From: Bacillota bacterium
GTDB taxonomy: Bacteria; Bacillota; Clostridia; Christensenellales; SZUA-584
DNA length: 64,000 nt
Reading direction: 5' to 3'
Assembly: GCA_023416745.1 (NCBI GenBank)
Contig: JAEZHF010000031.1
Location: forward strand, 6,103 to 70,102
A model generated the notes under the pieces. The model made no database searches. It worked only from the letters and a program-made list of their open reading frames with translations, and was not told the DNA's origin. Numbering within the stretch: the first letter of the stretch is position 1; every line of letters begins with the position of its first letter. The position numbers and the translations under genes are program-made. Positions 16,652-24,562 of this stretch are shown here, piece after piece.

Positions 16652-17830
16652 GTGACTTTTTTGAGCGAGACAGAATCAAAGCCTTTGATCACGACGGGTC
16701 TGGCATTCAGCCAGTCTCAGTCGGCACATGAGAAGGTAACGGCCCAGCTTTATGACGACCGGCTGGTTTTCAGTGCGCCGGGCCTTTCTCGTACCCTGAG
16801 ACTGAGAACCCTGCTGGCTGTAAAAGCAGCGGACTTCAGAGTTGTTATCAGTACGGCCAGCGGAAATATCGTGCTGTCCATGATCGGCCACCTTTATGAG
16901 GATTTCGTGCACAAGCTGATACGCGCCTTCAACGAGGTGATATTCAAACAGCTGCTGATGAACGAGAAGGCGCATTTTGAAGCGCCGGGACAGTATGCCT
17001 CGCCATTAGGTGAAACATCGCCGGCGGTGTTCCGCATCTGCGAGACGGCACTCGTGATCATGCCGGAGACGCACATGCTGGTGCGTGTGCCTTACTGTAT
17101 GATCGCAGCCGTCAGCAATGAGCCGTACTGCTTTAGGGTTACGGACAGGTTGGGCAGGGTCTATGCCCTGCAGAAGCTGGGCTGGCAGACGGAAAACTTT
17201 CTTCGCGAGTACGACAGAAGGATATCCGCACTGCGCAAACAGACGCGTGAGAAGCTGTCAGAGATCGCATCGGCGGACGACGCGCTGGCCAACCTGTTGA
17301 TGGAGGGCATGATCGTTCCGGAGGAAGACATCCGCGCATTGTCGCCCGCGTTTGCGGATGGGCTGCATAGCCGTCTGCAGGCGTCACAGATCTCGCAGGA
17401 GTATGGCTTTCTGCGCGCGATGTCCGGCAAAATGGCAGTGGGCATCAAGCGCGGCCTGATGGGCGAGCTCACGGGCGAGACCATCCATACGCTGACGCCG
17501 GTGTTCGAAAAAAACATCGTGATCATGGAGAGCCTGGGGGAAGGTGCTGCGGCAACTTATGTGTTTCGCATGAGCGCGGACGGGCAGGCGCTGCAGGACA
17601 GCTGGAGCCAGTGGCTGCTTGCTTTCAACGACAGCATGCTGGCCGTCAACTACCGGCGTGAGCCCATATACCTCTCGGAAGAAGCGCTCAAGGCGGAGAA
17701 ATACGAGAACTACAGGGGCGCGCTGCACCGCAGCGAAGGCTTGCGCACTCTGCGCACACTGTTTGCGGGAAGGGCTGCACACAGCGGATTTGAAGCTTGG
17801 AAGAAGTCGATAGAATCATATATGGCGTAA
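16652..17830 (+). CDS. Unrecognised protein, possible PH-like domain
   Basis: About 392 residues from GTG 16652; TTG 16661 is an alternative and neither has a good RBS, so the start is uncertain. No signal peptide or membrane helix is seen. The first ~110 residues alternate short beta-like strands ending in a helix and look like a bacterial PH/GRAM-type domain; a second similar stretch may lie around 120-190. A charged, possibly coiled segment follows (about 190-215). I do not recognise the family. Two zinc-ribbon proteins follow directly (12 bp and 17 bp gaps), so the three probably form one operon and may act together. Confidence 0.7.
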   Translation: MTFLSETESKPLITTGLAFSQSQSAHEKVTAQLYDDRLVFSAPGLSRTLRLRTLLAVKAADFRVVISTASGNIVLSMIGHLYEDFVHKLIRAFNEVIFKQLLMNEKAHFEAPGQYASPLGETSPAVFRICETALVIMPETHMLVRVPYCMIAAVSNEPYCFRVTDRLGRVYALQKLGWQTENFLREYDRRISALRKQTREKLSEIASADDALANLLMEGMIVPEEDIRALSPAFADGLHSRLQASQISQEYGFLRAMSGKMAVGIKRGLMGELTGETIHTLTPVFEKNIVIMESLGEGAAATYVFRMSADGQALQDSWSQWLLAFNDSMLAVNYRREPIYLSEEALKAEKYENYRGALHRSEGLRTLRTLFAGRAAHSGFEAWKKSIESYMA

Positions 17831-17842
17831 AGGAGGATCACT

Positions 17843-18175
17843 ATGGCGGGATACGACAAAGCGTGTATCGGCTGCGGAAACCTTATCGGCTACGACAGCA
17901 TGTTCTGTCCCATCTGCGGGCGCATGAGTCCGTTTTACGACGCGTGCCCGTCGTGCAATGCGGAGATCAAAAGGGGCTGGCAGCGTTGTTCATCCTGCGG
18001 GAGGATGCTGACCATTCCGTGCCCGCACTGCGGAAAGCCCACATTCGTAGGAGACAAGTGTGATGCCTGCGGCGTCTCATTGATGGTCACATGTCCCAAC
18101 AAGCTTTGCCACGCGCCGCAATTTTTCGAGAACACCAAATGCACCGCTTGCGGTAAGAAAATAAAGAAAAAATAA
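17843..18175 (+). CDS. Multi-zinc-ribbon protein
   Basis: 110 residues behind AAAGGAGG. Successive CxxC pairs occur throughout (CIGCG, CPICG, CPSC, CSSCG, CPHCG, CDACG, CTACG), giving three or four rubredoxin-like zinc knuckles joined by short linkers. A Lys-rich tail ends the protein. Such double zinc-ribbon proteins usually serve as protein- or nucleic-acid-binding adaptors, and no enzymatic residues are visible. It sits between an unrecognised protein and a second zinc-ribbon protein. Confidence 0.85.
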   Translation: MAGYDKACIGCGNLIGYDSMFCPICGRMSPFYDACPSCNAEIKRGWQRCSSCGRMLTIPCPHCGKPTFVGDKCDACGVSLMVTCPNKLCHAPQFFENTKCTACGKKIKKK

Positions 18176-18192
18176 CACGGAGGGTCAATATT

Positions 18193-18864
18193 ATGATGCA
18201 GGCATTCACCAGAAATTATGAAGACAACAGCACGGATGCGGGTTTCCAGTTCACGTTTTACTGCGACGTGTGCCGCGACGGTTTCCGGACGTCGTTTATC
18301 GAGTCACAGACTTATAAAAAGGGAAACCTTCTAAAAGGCATTACCCGCGGCATCGGTGCGGCATCCAGCCTTTTTGGAGGCGGTGTGCTGGGCGGCCTGA
18401 GCCATGCAGCCTATCAGGGCGAGCATGTGATTGGCGAACGCTTTGAGGGCATGTCGCCCGACTGGCATAAGGAGCATGAGAAGGCGTTCGCGGCGGCTCA
18501 GAACGAAGCCAAGCAGCACTTCCACCGCTGCAACAAGTGCCACCAGTGGGTGTGTGATTCCTGCTGGAATGACGAAGTGGGACTGTGTGCCGAGGACGCG
18601 CCCCGCATGAACGTGGAGATCGCCGCGGCGCGCGCCGACAAGATGAAGCGCGACATCTGGGACAAGGCGGATGAAACGCAGGTGTTCCAGGGTGAAATTG
18701 AGCAGAAGGCGACGTTCTGTCCCAACTGCGGCAAGCCCGCAGGCCAAAGCAAGTTCTGCACCAACTGTGGCTCAAACCTTGCGCTCAACATCTGCTCCCG
18801 CTGCGGCGCAGAGAACGACCAAAGCGTCAAGTTTTGCGGTGAATGCGGCAACAAGCTGAAATAG
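18193..18864 (+). CDS. Zinc-ribbon protein with glycine-rich hydrophobic segment
   Basis: 223 residues. An N-terminal YCDVCRDGF pair starts a treble-clef-like region. A short Gly/Ala-rich stretch (about residues 50-75) could be membrane-associating. A second cysteine set (CNKCHQWVCDSCW) follows, then a charged helix, and two C-terminal zinc ribbons (CPNCGKP, CTNCG and CSRCG, CGECG). The domain order resembles zinc-ribbon proteins found near SPFH or PH-domain genes in Firmicutes. Function is unknown. It is the last gene of a three-gene unit ending in a hairpin terminator. Confidence 0.82.
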   Translation: MMQAFTRNYEDNSTDAGFQFTFYCDVCRDGFRTSFIESQTYKKGNLLKGITRGIGAASSLFGGGVLGGLSHAAYQGEHVIGERFEGMSPDWHKEHEKAFAAAQNEAKQHFHRCNKCHQWVCDSCWNDEVGLCAEDAPRMNVEIAAARADKMKRDIWDKADETQVFQGEIEQKATFCPNCGKPAGQSKFCTNCGSNLALNICSRCGAENDQSVKFCGECGNKLK

Positions 18865-18893
18865 CAGCCAAGAGCAACGACCTGAATGCATAA

Positions 18894-18926
18894 AAAAGCC
18901 GGCAGTTCATCACATTGCCGGCTTTT
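18894..18926. terminator. Bidirectional terminator
   Basis: AAAGCCGGCA pairs with TGCCGGCTTT around a 10-base loop. A and T tracts on both sides fit both the zinc-ribbon operon and the convergent CotH-like gene. Confidence 0.85.
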
Positions 18927-18941
18927 AAAATATGCTAAGTG

Positions 18942-21893
18942 TTATTTCACCGCGGCTTCCAACATGTTGATCTGGTCCTGTGTCAGTGAGAAGTGCTGCT
19001 TCAAATAACCCACCATCGCTGCAGGGCGCTTTTGGGCAAAGCTCTTCATGGCCTGTACACCGGATTCCCATTCTTCCAGCGTGGGCAGTTCGCTCCAGCG
19101 CCCGTGATCCGCCGCGATCTCCCCGCGAATGGCGTCCGCCGCCTCGTCAATCATCGCGATTACGCGTTCAGGGTTATAAATGTTTTCCATAGTCCAGGCG
19201 AAACGCTCGATGAAAGCATCACGCCATGGTTTGTACTTCAGCAGGCCATTGAAAATGTCTGAGGCGGTAGTGGCGGGGTCCATGCGCAATGCTAGCGTAT
19301 CGAACGAGTAGAACGCGTTATCAAGGTCCTGATAGATCTGTATCCATAAACCGTCAGGCGGCACTTGGTAGTACTGCATGTTACCCGGGTCGTTATTGGC
19401 GATGTATATCTCATTGATCATTAAGTCCATGAAGCTGTCGGTATCAAGCCGGGACGCTACCCATTTATAGTTCTCTTTTTCAGACATGTCATGCGAGTTA
19501 ATATAGTTATATATCTCAAGATATCCTTTGTTCGAACCATTGTTCACGACGCCGCCATTGCCCTTGACAAGGTTGATCGCATTCATAACGCTCTCTTCCG
19601 TAATGCCTTCGTGCTGGGCGACCATGTATTTGTTGCGCTTCTCCATCAGGTAATATAAGCCCCAGTATTCGCCGTTGATGTAGACCACGCAGGGCTTGGC
19701 AGCCTGTGTGACCATGTTCATCTGCCCGTCCACGAGACCCAGCGAAACATAAGTGTTCAGCTTCGTTTTGGAGGTATCGCGACCGCCCATGCGCAGTATG
19801 AGCGATTTATATTCTGTGAAATCTCGGTTTCCGAAGAACGGGTACGCCATCGTGCTCTCCCCGTACTGACTGCGCGCGTAGATAGCGAACGATTTCTGTT
19901 CCCTCAGCGAAAGCGAAAGTCCGCCTGTCATCGCGAGACCGATGTCCTGTTGAAATACCTGCTGTCCGTTCTCGTCGTACATCGCGAATGAAGCGGGCAC
20001 CTCGGTATCCGATCGGAAATTTGCGGTCGGATAAAAGGCTTCCGCGGTGCCGGGATTTGGCCCTAACATATATATGCCGGTCGTCGTATCAAACAGGTTG
20101 TCCGGGTCGGTGGTGATTGAAACCATTGGCAGCGTATGCCCGGCGTTAATGAAATATGTCGCGGTGGACGCGGCGCCGGGAATGTAGTCTGGCCGGAAGG
20201 CGCGCGCCCGCACCGAAGCGGTCTTACTGACAGTGAGGGGGCCGGTGTACTTCTGTGAGCTCTGGGTAGGCGCAGTGCCGTCGGTGGTGTAATAAATGTC
20301 GCAACCGTCCGATGCTGTCAGTGTCAGCTGAACCGCGTTGTCATACTTGCCCGGGGTTTGGCTGAACTGCACGGAGGGGGCAATGCCTGATTTGCCGTCG
20401 CCATTGGCCTCTCCCGGCGTGGGTGTTTCAAAATACGCAATTTGTATGCTGTCAGCTGGGCGTCCCACGGAGATGTTTTGCGGAACAGTGCCGATGAAAT
20501 ACCGATCCAGCAGGTTGTCGTCCGCGTCGAACATCGCCAACGTGGACCCCAAACGGCTGAGTTTGAATGGCGCAATAAGGTCCTGTGTGCCATCTGCCGT
20601 TGCCTCTTCGCCCGCAGCCAGCACGACGATATGCTCGCCGGGCTGAAGCGTCACGTCCGGAAAGCGGAATTTAGCCGGGTTGGAGGCACTGTCGGTGAGG
20701 CCGTAACCAGCAAGGCTGACGGCTTGCGAACCGCGATTCCCGATTTCGATGTAGTCGCTGCTGGTCTGTGCCTCCCCAATCTTGGTTTTATTGTTGGAAC
20801 ACAGTACCTCTGTAATAACAATGTCACCGGTTTCTGTTGGGTTGGCTGTCATGAAAGCGACGAAGCCATCGGCATTGTTGGGATAGCCGGGTGTAGGCTG
20901 TGTTGTCATCACCCAATCGTTCGTGGGTGTGCCGGATATGATGCCGCGGGCGTACGACCGGTCGCTGCTCATTTCGCTGTACGAGACGCTGTCCAGCAAG
21001 CGGCCGGACGGATCGGACAGTATAACAGCACCATTGTATGATGACAGCTTAAAACCGGTCTGAAGCACGCCGCCTTCAATCGCTGAGGAGCGCCCCGAGC
21101 AAAAGATGTGCAGCGTTTCGCCGGGTTTCAGCACAGAGTCGGGAAACATCCATTTCATCGGATTGCCGGTGTCATCAGATAAGCCACAGCCGTTGAGGTT
21201 TACATCCTCGCTGCTGATGTTTATAATCTCCACCCAGTCGCTGTAGACGCCGTCGGCGTCTTTGAGCGTCATGGCGTTGGACGCCATCACTTCGTTGATA
21301 AGCAGCGGCGGATCTGTTACTTTCCGGCTCTCCCGAAATGCGGCGATACCCGCCTCACTGTTTTCATACCCGGGCGATATGCTGGTGAGTGTCTGCCACT
21401 GTCCATTCGCGCGCCCGTATGACACGTTTGAGGGCAGCGCCGGAATGTCTACCGAATCCACCGCTCCCGCGGTATTGGCAAGCACCAGCGTTTCGCCCTG
21501 GGAGCTGAGCTTAAACGAACAGTGGATGATGCCGTTGGTTTCATCCGAGCGCGAATCGCCGGTCATGAAAACGATAATGTAACTGCCGGGATCAAGCGAA
21601 ATTCGCGGAAATGCCCATTTGTTCGGTTGGGTTGCATCATCAGACAAACCGAATTGGCTGAGGTCAACAGCTTCACCGGTTGGGTTGTATATCTCCACCC
21701 AATCACTGCTGCTGCCGTTGTCGGCGGTGTATATGCCTTTGTTGCTCGTCATCACCTCGTTAATTATGATGCCGCCTTGAGCTGCAGCTGACGGAACGGC
21801 ATCCTGCTGCTGGGTGGCTTCAAGCACTGGCCACAGCACGATTATGGCGACGATTATTGCGATAACGAACAATATTGTAAGTAATTTCTTCAT
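18942..21893 (-). CDS. CotH-family surface protein with three lamin-tail domains
   Basis: 983 residues from ATG at 21893 (MKKLLTILF); a longer frame to 21959 lacks an RBS and would spoil the N-terminal helix. A hydrophobic anchor or signal occupies residues 5-24. Three lamin-tail-like domains follow (about 42-145, 195-300, 355-460), each opening with I-N/T-E-V and containing DWVEI or DYIEI. A chitobiase C-terminal-like domain (about 510-575, IYYTTDGTAPT) precedes a CotH kinase domain (about 590-960; INGEYWGLYYL, NNDPGN, YQDLDNAF). CotH proteins are atypical kinases of spore coats, and this architecture is common in large secreted Clostridia proteins. It is transcribed alone, divergently from the oxoamine synthase. 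An extracellular or spore-surface role is inferred. Confidence 0.9.
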   Translation of the reverse strand: MKKLLTILFVIAIIVAIIVLWPVLEATQQQDAVPSAAAQGGIIINEVMTSNKGIYTADNGSSSDWVEIYNPTGEAVDLSQFGLSDDATQPNKWAFPRISLDPGSYIIVFMTGDSRSDETNGIIHCSFKLSSQGETLVLANTAGAVDSVDIPALPSNVSYGRANGQWQTLTSISPGYENSEAGIAAFRESRKVTDPPLLINEVMASNAMTLKDADGVYSDWVEIINISSEDVNLNGCGLSDDTGNPMKWMFPDSVLKPGETLHIFCSGRSSAIEGGVLQTGFKLSSYNGAVILSDPSGRLLDSVSYSEMSSDRSYARGIISGTPTNDWVMTTQPTPGYPNNADGFVAFMTANPTETGDIVITEVLCSNNKTKIGEAQTSSDYIEIGNRGSQAVSLAGYGLTDSASNPAKFRFPDVTLQPGEHIVVLAAGEEATADGTQDLIAPFKLSRLGSTLAMFDADDNLLDRYFIGTVPQNISVGRPADSIQIAYFETPTPGEANGDGKSGIAPSVQFSQTPGKYDNAVQLTLTASDGCDIYYTTDGTAPTQSSQKYTGPLTVSKTASVRARAFRPDYIPGAASTATYFINAGHTLPMVSITTDPDNLFDTTTGIYMLGPNPGTAEAFYPTANFRSDTEVPASFAMYDENGQQVFQQDIGLAMTGGLSLSLREQKSFAIYARSQYGESTMAYPFFGNRDFTEYKSLILRMGGRDTSKTKLNTYVSLGLVDGQMNMVTQAAKPCVVYINGEYWGLYYLMEKRNKYMVAQHEGITEESVMNAINLVKGNGGVVNNGSNKGYLEIYNYINSHDMSEKENYKWVASRLDTDSFMDLMINEIYIANNDPGNMQYYQVPPDGLWIQIYQDLDNAFYSFDTLALRMDPATTASDIFNGLLKYKPWRDAFIERFAWTMENIYNPERVIAMIDEAADAIRGEIAADHGRWSELPTLEEWESGVQAMKSFAQKRPAAMVGYLKQHFSLTQDQINMLEAAVK

Positions 21894-22215
21894 TTTAGCG
21901 GAGTATATATCCCTTTCGATCTGTAATGTATTCAGAAACACATAACAACATTCTATCATAAAACGGACGGATTTTCTATTTTGAATGGTTCTTCAATTGT
22001 AAAAAATATAGAAAGTGGCATAATTGAAGGGCGGCAACCCTAAAAACTCTAATCACGGCATGGATTTCACAGTTTTGGAAATCCTTATTGCTGTTTATAT
22101 CGAGTATCTCGGCCAATCGTCCGAAAATATGCGTTAATTTTCAATAATACGCTTGTGGGAAGTTCAAACAGTCTGTATACTTAGTTTGAAATATTAATGA
22201 CTTGGGAGATTCATC
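21894..22215. other. Divergent intergenic region
   Basis: 322 bp between the CotH-like gene (minus) and the oxoamine synthase (plus). It contains the plus-strand promoter and palindrome given separately. I found no convincing minus-strand promoter and no RNA element. GGGCGGCAACCC at 22029 is a small hairpin of unknown meaning. Confidence 0.5.
22153..22190 (+). promoter_or_regulatory. Promoter overlapped by a TTCAAAC palindrome
   Basis: TTGTGG (22153-22158) and TATACT (22176-22181) are 17 bp apart. TTCAAAC (22163-22169) and its complement GTTTGAA (22184-22190) flank the -10 box symmetrically, as a repressor operator would. Confidence 0.5.
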
Positions 22216-23394
22216 GTGGATATATTTGAAAAATGCTACAGCTTCACCGATGCGAAGGAAGCAATTGCGTCCGGTCTGTACCCTTACTTTCATGCGCTGC
22301 ACACCGCCCAGGACACTGAAGTCGTGATGGACGGACGCCGTATCATCATGATCGGTTCCAATAACTACATGGGCCTGACAAACGACGAGCGGACCAAGCA
22401 GGCAGCAATCAAGGCGCTTGAGGAATATGGTACCGGTTGCTCTGGCTCGCGTTTTTTAAACGGCACATTGGTGTTGCACGAGCAGCTGGAATCGGAACTG
22501 GCCGATTTCTTCGGCAAGGAAGCGGCGCTCACGTTCAGCACCGGCTTTCAGACCAACTTGGGCTCGATCTCAGCGGTGGTGGGGCGGCACGATTACATCC
22601 TCAATGACTCAGAAAATCACGCGAGTATTATTGACGCGTGCCGGCTGGCTTTTGTGAAAAATGTGCTTAAATACGAGCACAACGATATGGAGAGCCTGGA
22701 AGAACGGCTGGCTCGTTTGCCGGAGGACTCAGGCAAACTGATCATCACGGACGGCGTGTTTAGCATGAGTGGTGATATCGCAAAACTTCCCGCCATTGTG
22801 GAACTGGCGAAGAAATACAAAGCGCGCATCATGGTGGACGACGCGCACGGCGTGGGCATGATCGGCCCGAACGGTCGTGGCACAGCAGCATACTTCGGAT
22901 TGGAGAAGGAAGTGGACATCATTATGACCACGTTCTCCAAGTCGCTCGCGTCACTGGGTGGATGTATCGTGGCGGACGAGCCGGTAATTCACTATATCAA
23001 ACACCGTTCACGCCCGTTCATATTCAGTGCGTCGGTGCCGCCGGCCAGTGCTGCGGCGGCAAGGGAAGCGCTGCGCATCATGCAGGCAGAACCGGAGCGT
23101 CAGAAGGCGCTGATCGACATTTCCAACTACATGCGCGCCAGGCTCAAGGATGCGGGCATCCCAATCATTGAGGGCGAAACGGCCATTATTCCGGTGTTCA
23201 CCTACGAAATGGGACGCACGTTTATGGCTACAAAGATGCTGTTTGAAGAGGGCGTGTACGTGAACCCGGTGATACCGCCTGCCGTCTGTGAAGGCCAGTG
23301 CATGCTGAGGACAAGCTACACCGCCACGCACACGCATGAGCAGATGGACACCGCCGTCGAGGCGTTCAAGCGCGTCTGGGCGAAGCTTTATTAA
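22216..23394 (+). CDS. Alpha-oxoamine synthase, serine-palmitoyltransferase-like
   Basis: 392 residues from GTG 22216 with GGGAG seven bases before. A PLP fold-type I enzyme of the family that includes KBL, AONS, ALAS and SPT: it has NNYMGLTN, the GTGCSGSRFLNGT substrate loop, DDAHGVGM with the cofactor-binding Asp, and TTFSKSLASLGG with the PLP-lysine 242. The N-terminal LYPYFHALHTAQDTEV segment and the GSRFLNGT loop look more like bacterial serine palmitoyltransferases than like AONS. Such enzymes condense an amino acid with an acyl-CoA and release CO2. No biotin or sphingolipid genes are adjacent, so the substrate is open: SPT-like is my best guess, with KBL or AONS as alternatives. Confidence 0.85.
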   Translation: MDIFEKCYSFTDAKEAIASGLYPYFHALHTAQDTEVVMDGRRIIMIGSNNYMGLTNDERTKQAAIKALEEYGTGCSGSRFLNGTLVLHEQLESELADFFGKEAALTFSTGFQTNLGSISAVVGRHDYILNDSENHASIIDACRLAFVKNVLKYEHNDMESLEERLARLPEDSGKLIITDGVFSMSGDIAKLPAIVELAKKYKARIMVDDAHGVGMIGPNGRGTAAYFGLEKEVDIIMTTFSKSLASLGGCIVADEPVIHYIKHRSRPFIFSASVPPASAAAAREALRIMQAEPERQKALIDISNYMRARLKDAGIPIIEGETAIIPVFTYEMGRTFMATKMLFEEGVYVNPVIPPAVCEGQCMLRTSYTATHTHEQMDTAVEAFKRVWAKLY

Positions 23395-23404
23395 AAGAAA
23401 AAAC

Positions 23405-23428
23405 GGAAAATGCCAAATGGCATTTTCC
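23405..23428. terminator. Hairpin after the oxoamine synthase
   Basis: GGAAAATGCC and GGCATTTTCC form a perfect 10-bp stem with a four-base loop. The T tract is weak on the plus strand. Confidence 0.6.
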
Positions 23429-23484
23429 TTGGTGGGATTCTTAAGGGAGTATCCCTCAAAGTCTTGAACCTTAATCCTACAACA

Positions 23485-23510
23485 AAAGTGGCTCAAATGA
23501 GCTGCTTTTT
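23485..23510. terminator. Terminator between convergent genes
   Basis: AAAAG-TG-GCTC pairs with GAGC-TG-CTTTT around AAAT, with T5 on the plus side and A/T on the other, directly before the SDR stop codon. Confidence 0.6.
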
Positions 23511-24362
23511 CTATGAGTCCACGATGACGCCGCCGCCCACGTGCAGCACCTGACCGGAGACAAAACTGGAGTCGTCGCACGCCAGATACACGTAAGTGGG
23601 CGCGAGCTCGGACGGCTGTGCGGCACGCTGCATGGGCACGTTCTTGCCAAAATCAGACACTTTCTCCGGTGAGAAGCTGGATACGATCAACGGTGTCCAA
23701 ACCGGCCCCGGTGCGACAGCGTTGACCCGGATACCGTTCTTGACCAGCGATATGGAAAGCGAGCGTGTGAAAGACACGATCGCGCCCTTGGTGGACGAGT
23801 AATCGAGCAGGTCCTCCGAGCCCTTGTAAGCCGTGACGGACGTGGTGTTGATGACGACTGCACCCGTCTTAAGGTGGGGGAGCGCAGCCTTGGTCATGAA
23901 GAAGTACGAGAAAACGTTGGTGCTAAACGTCTCATCCAACTGCTCCGCACTGATGTCCGATACGCTGTTCTGCGGATACTGTACGGCGATGTTGTTAACC
24001 AGTATGTCGACGCGCCCGAACGCAGTCATTGCTGCCTCGATCACGCGGAAGGCTTCTGGCTCGCTGCGCAGGTCCGCTTGCACCGTTTCACAGCGGCGGC
24101 CATAGCCCTCCACCGCGGCTTTGGTTTCCGCCGCATCCGCGTTTGCCTTAAGATACGCGATCAGCACATCCGCACCTTCTTTGGCAAAGGCGACGGCCAC
24201 GGCGCGGCCGATACCGCTGTCTCCGCCGGTGATAACCGCCGCCTTGCCTGACATGCGCCCCGCGGCTTTATAATGAGGGTCGTCGTATACCGGCTTGGGG
24301 TCCATCTGAAACTCCCGCCCGGGCGGAGTCTGATGCTGCGGCGGGAAGCTGTTGTGAGTCAT
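23511..24362 (-). CDS. SDR family oxidoreductase, YhdF type
   Basis: 283 residues behind AAGGAG. The Rossmann motif TGGDSGIGRA is near residue 46, the NNIAVQYP segment near 125, and the catalytic S/Y-x3-K set includes Tyr and Lys in LLDYSSTKGA near residue 187. The N-terminal extension rich in Gln/Pro (PPQHQTPPGREF) and the VYDDPHYKAAGRMSGK linker mark the subgroup of general-stress SDRs annotated as glucose/ribitol-type dehydrogenases in Bacillus and relatives. The substrate is unknown. It is transcribed alone, convergent with the oxoamine synthase and divergent from gdhA. Confidence 0.9.
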   Translation of the reverse strand: MTHNSFPPQHQTPPGREFQMDPKPVYDDPHYKAAGRMSGKAAVITGGDSGIGRAVAVAFAKEGADVLIAYLKANADAAETKAAVEGYGRRCETVQADLRSEPEAFRVIEAAMTAFGRVDILVNNIAVQYPQNSVSDISAEQLDETFSTNVFSYFFMTKAALPHLKTGAVVINTTSVTAYKGSEDLLDYSSTKGAIVSFTRSLSISLVKNGIRVNAVAPGPVWTPLIVSSFSPEKVSDFGKNVPMQRAAQPSELAPTYVYLACDDSSFVSGQVLHVGGGVIVDS

Positions 24363-24470
24363 GTTTGCTGTCTCCTTAATACTTTTACCGGATATTATGC
24401 CAAATTCTGCCCTAAATATTCGTTTGTTCAGATTAAAATAATTTAGTATGATAATATATTAAAATAGAAA

Positions 24471-24499
24471 TTGCATCAAAATATCCATTATGCTACACT
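24471..24499 (+). promoter_or_regulatory. Promoter of gdhA
   Basis: TTGCAT at 24471-24476 and TACACT at 24494-24499 are 17 bp apart with a TG extension before the -10 box. The AAAGGAG of gdhA lies about 50 bp downstream. Confidence 0.6.
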
Positions 24500-24562
24500 G
24501 TATTGGTTCAATGATGAACATAAACAAACAATTCGATTCACTATTCGAAAGGAGATTTGACA

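Noticed and set aside
22023..22060. GGGCGGCAACCC-TAAAAACTC as a preQ1-like riboswitch
   Set aside because: The loop is too short and the conserved tail does not match; it is nearly 160 bp before the gene with a separate promoter between.
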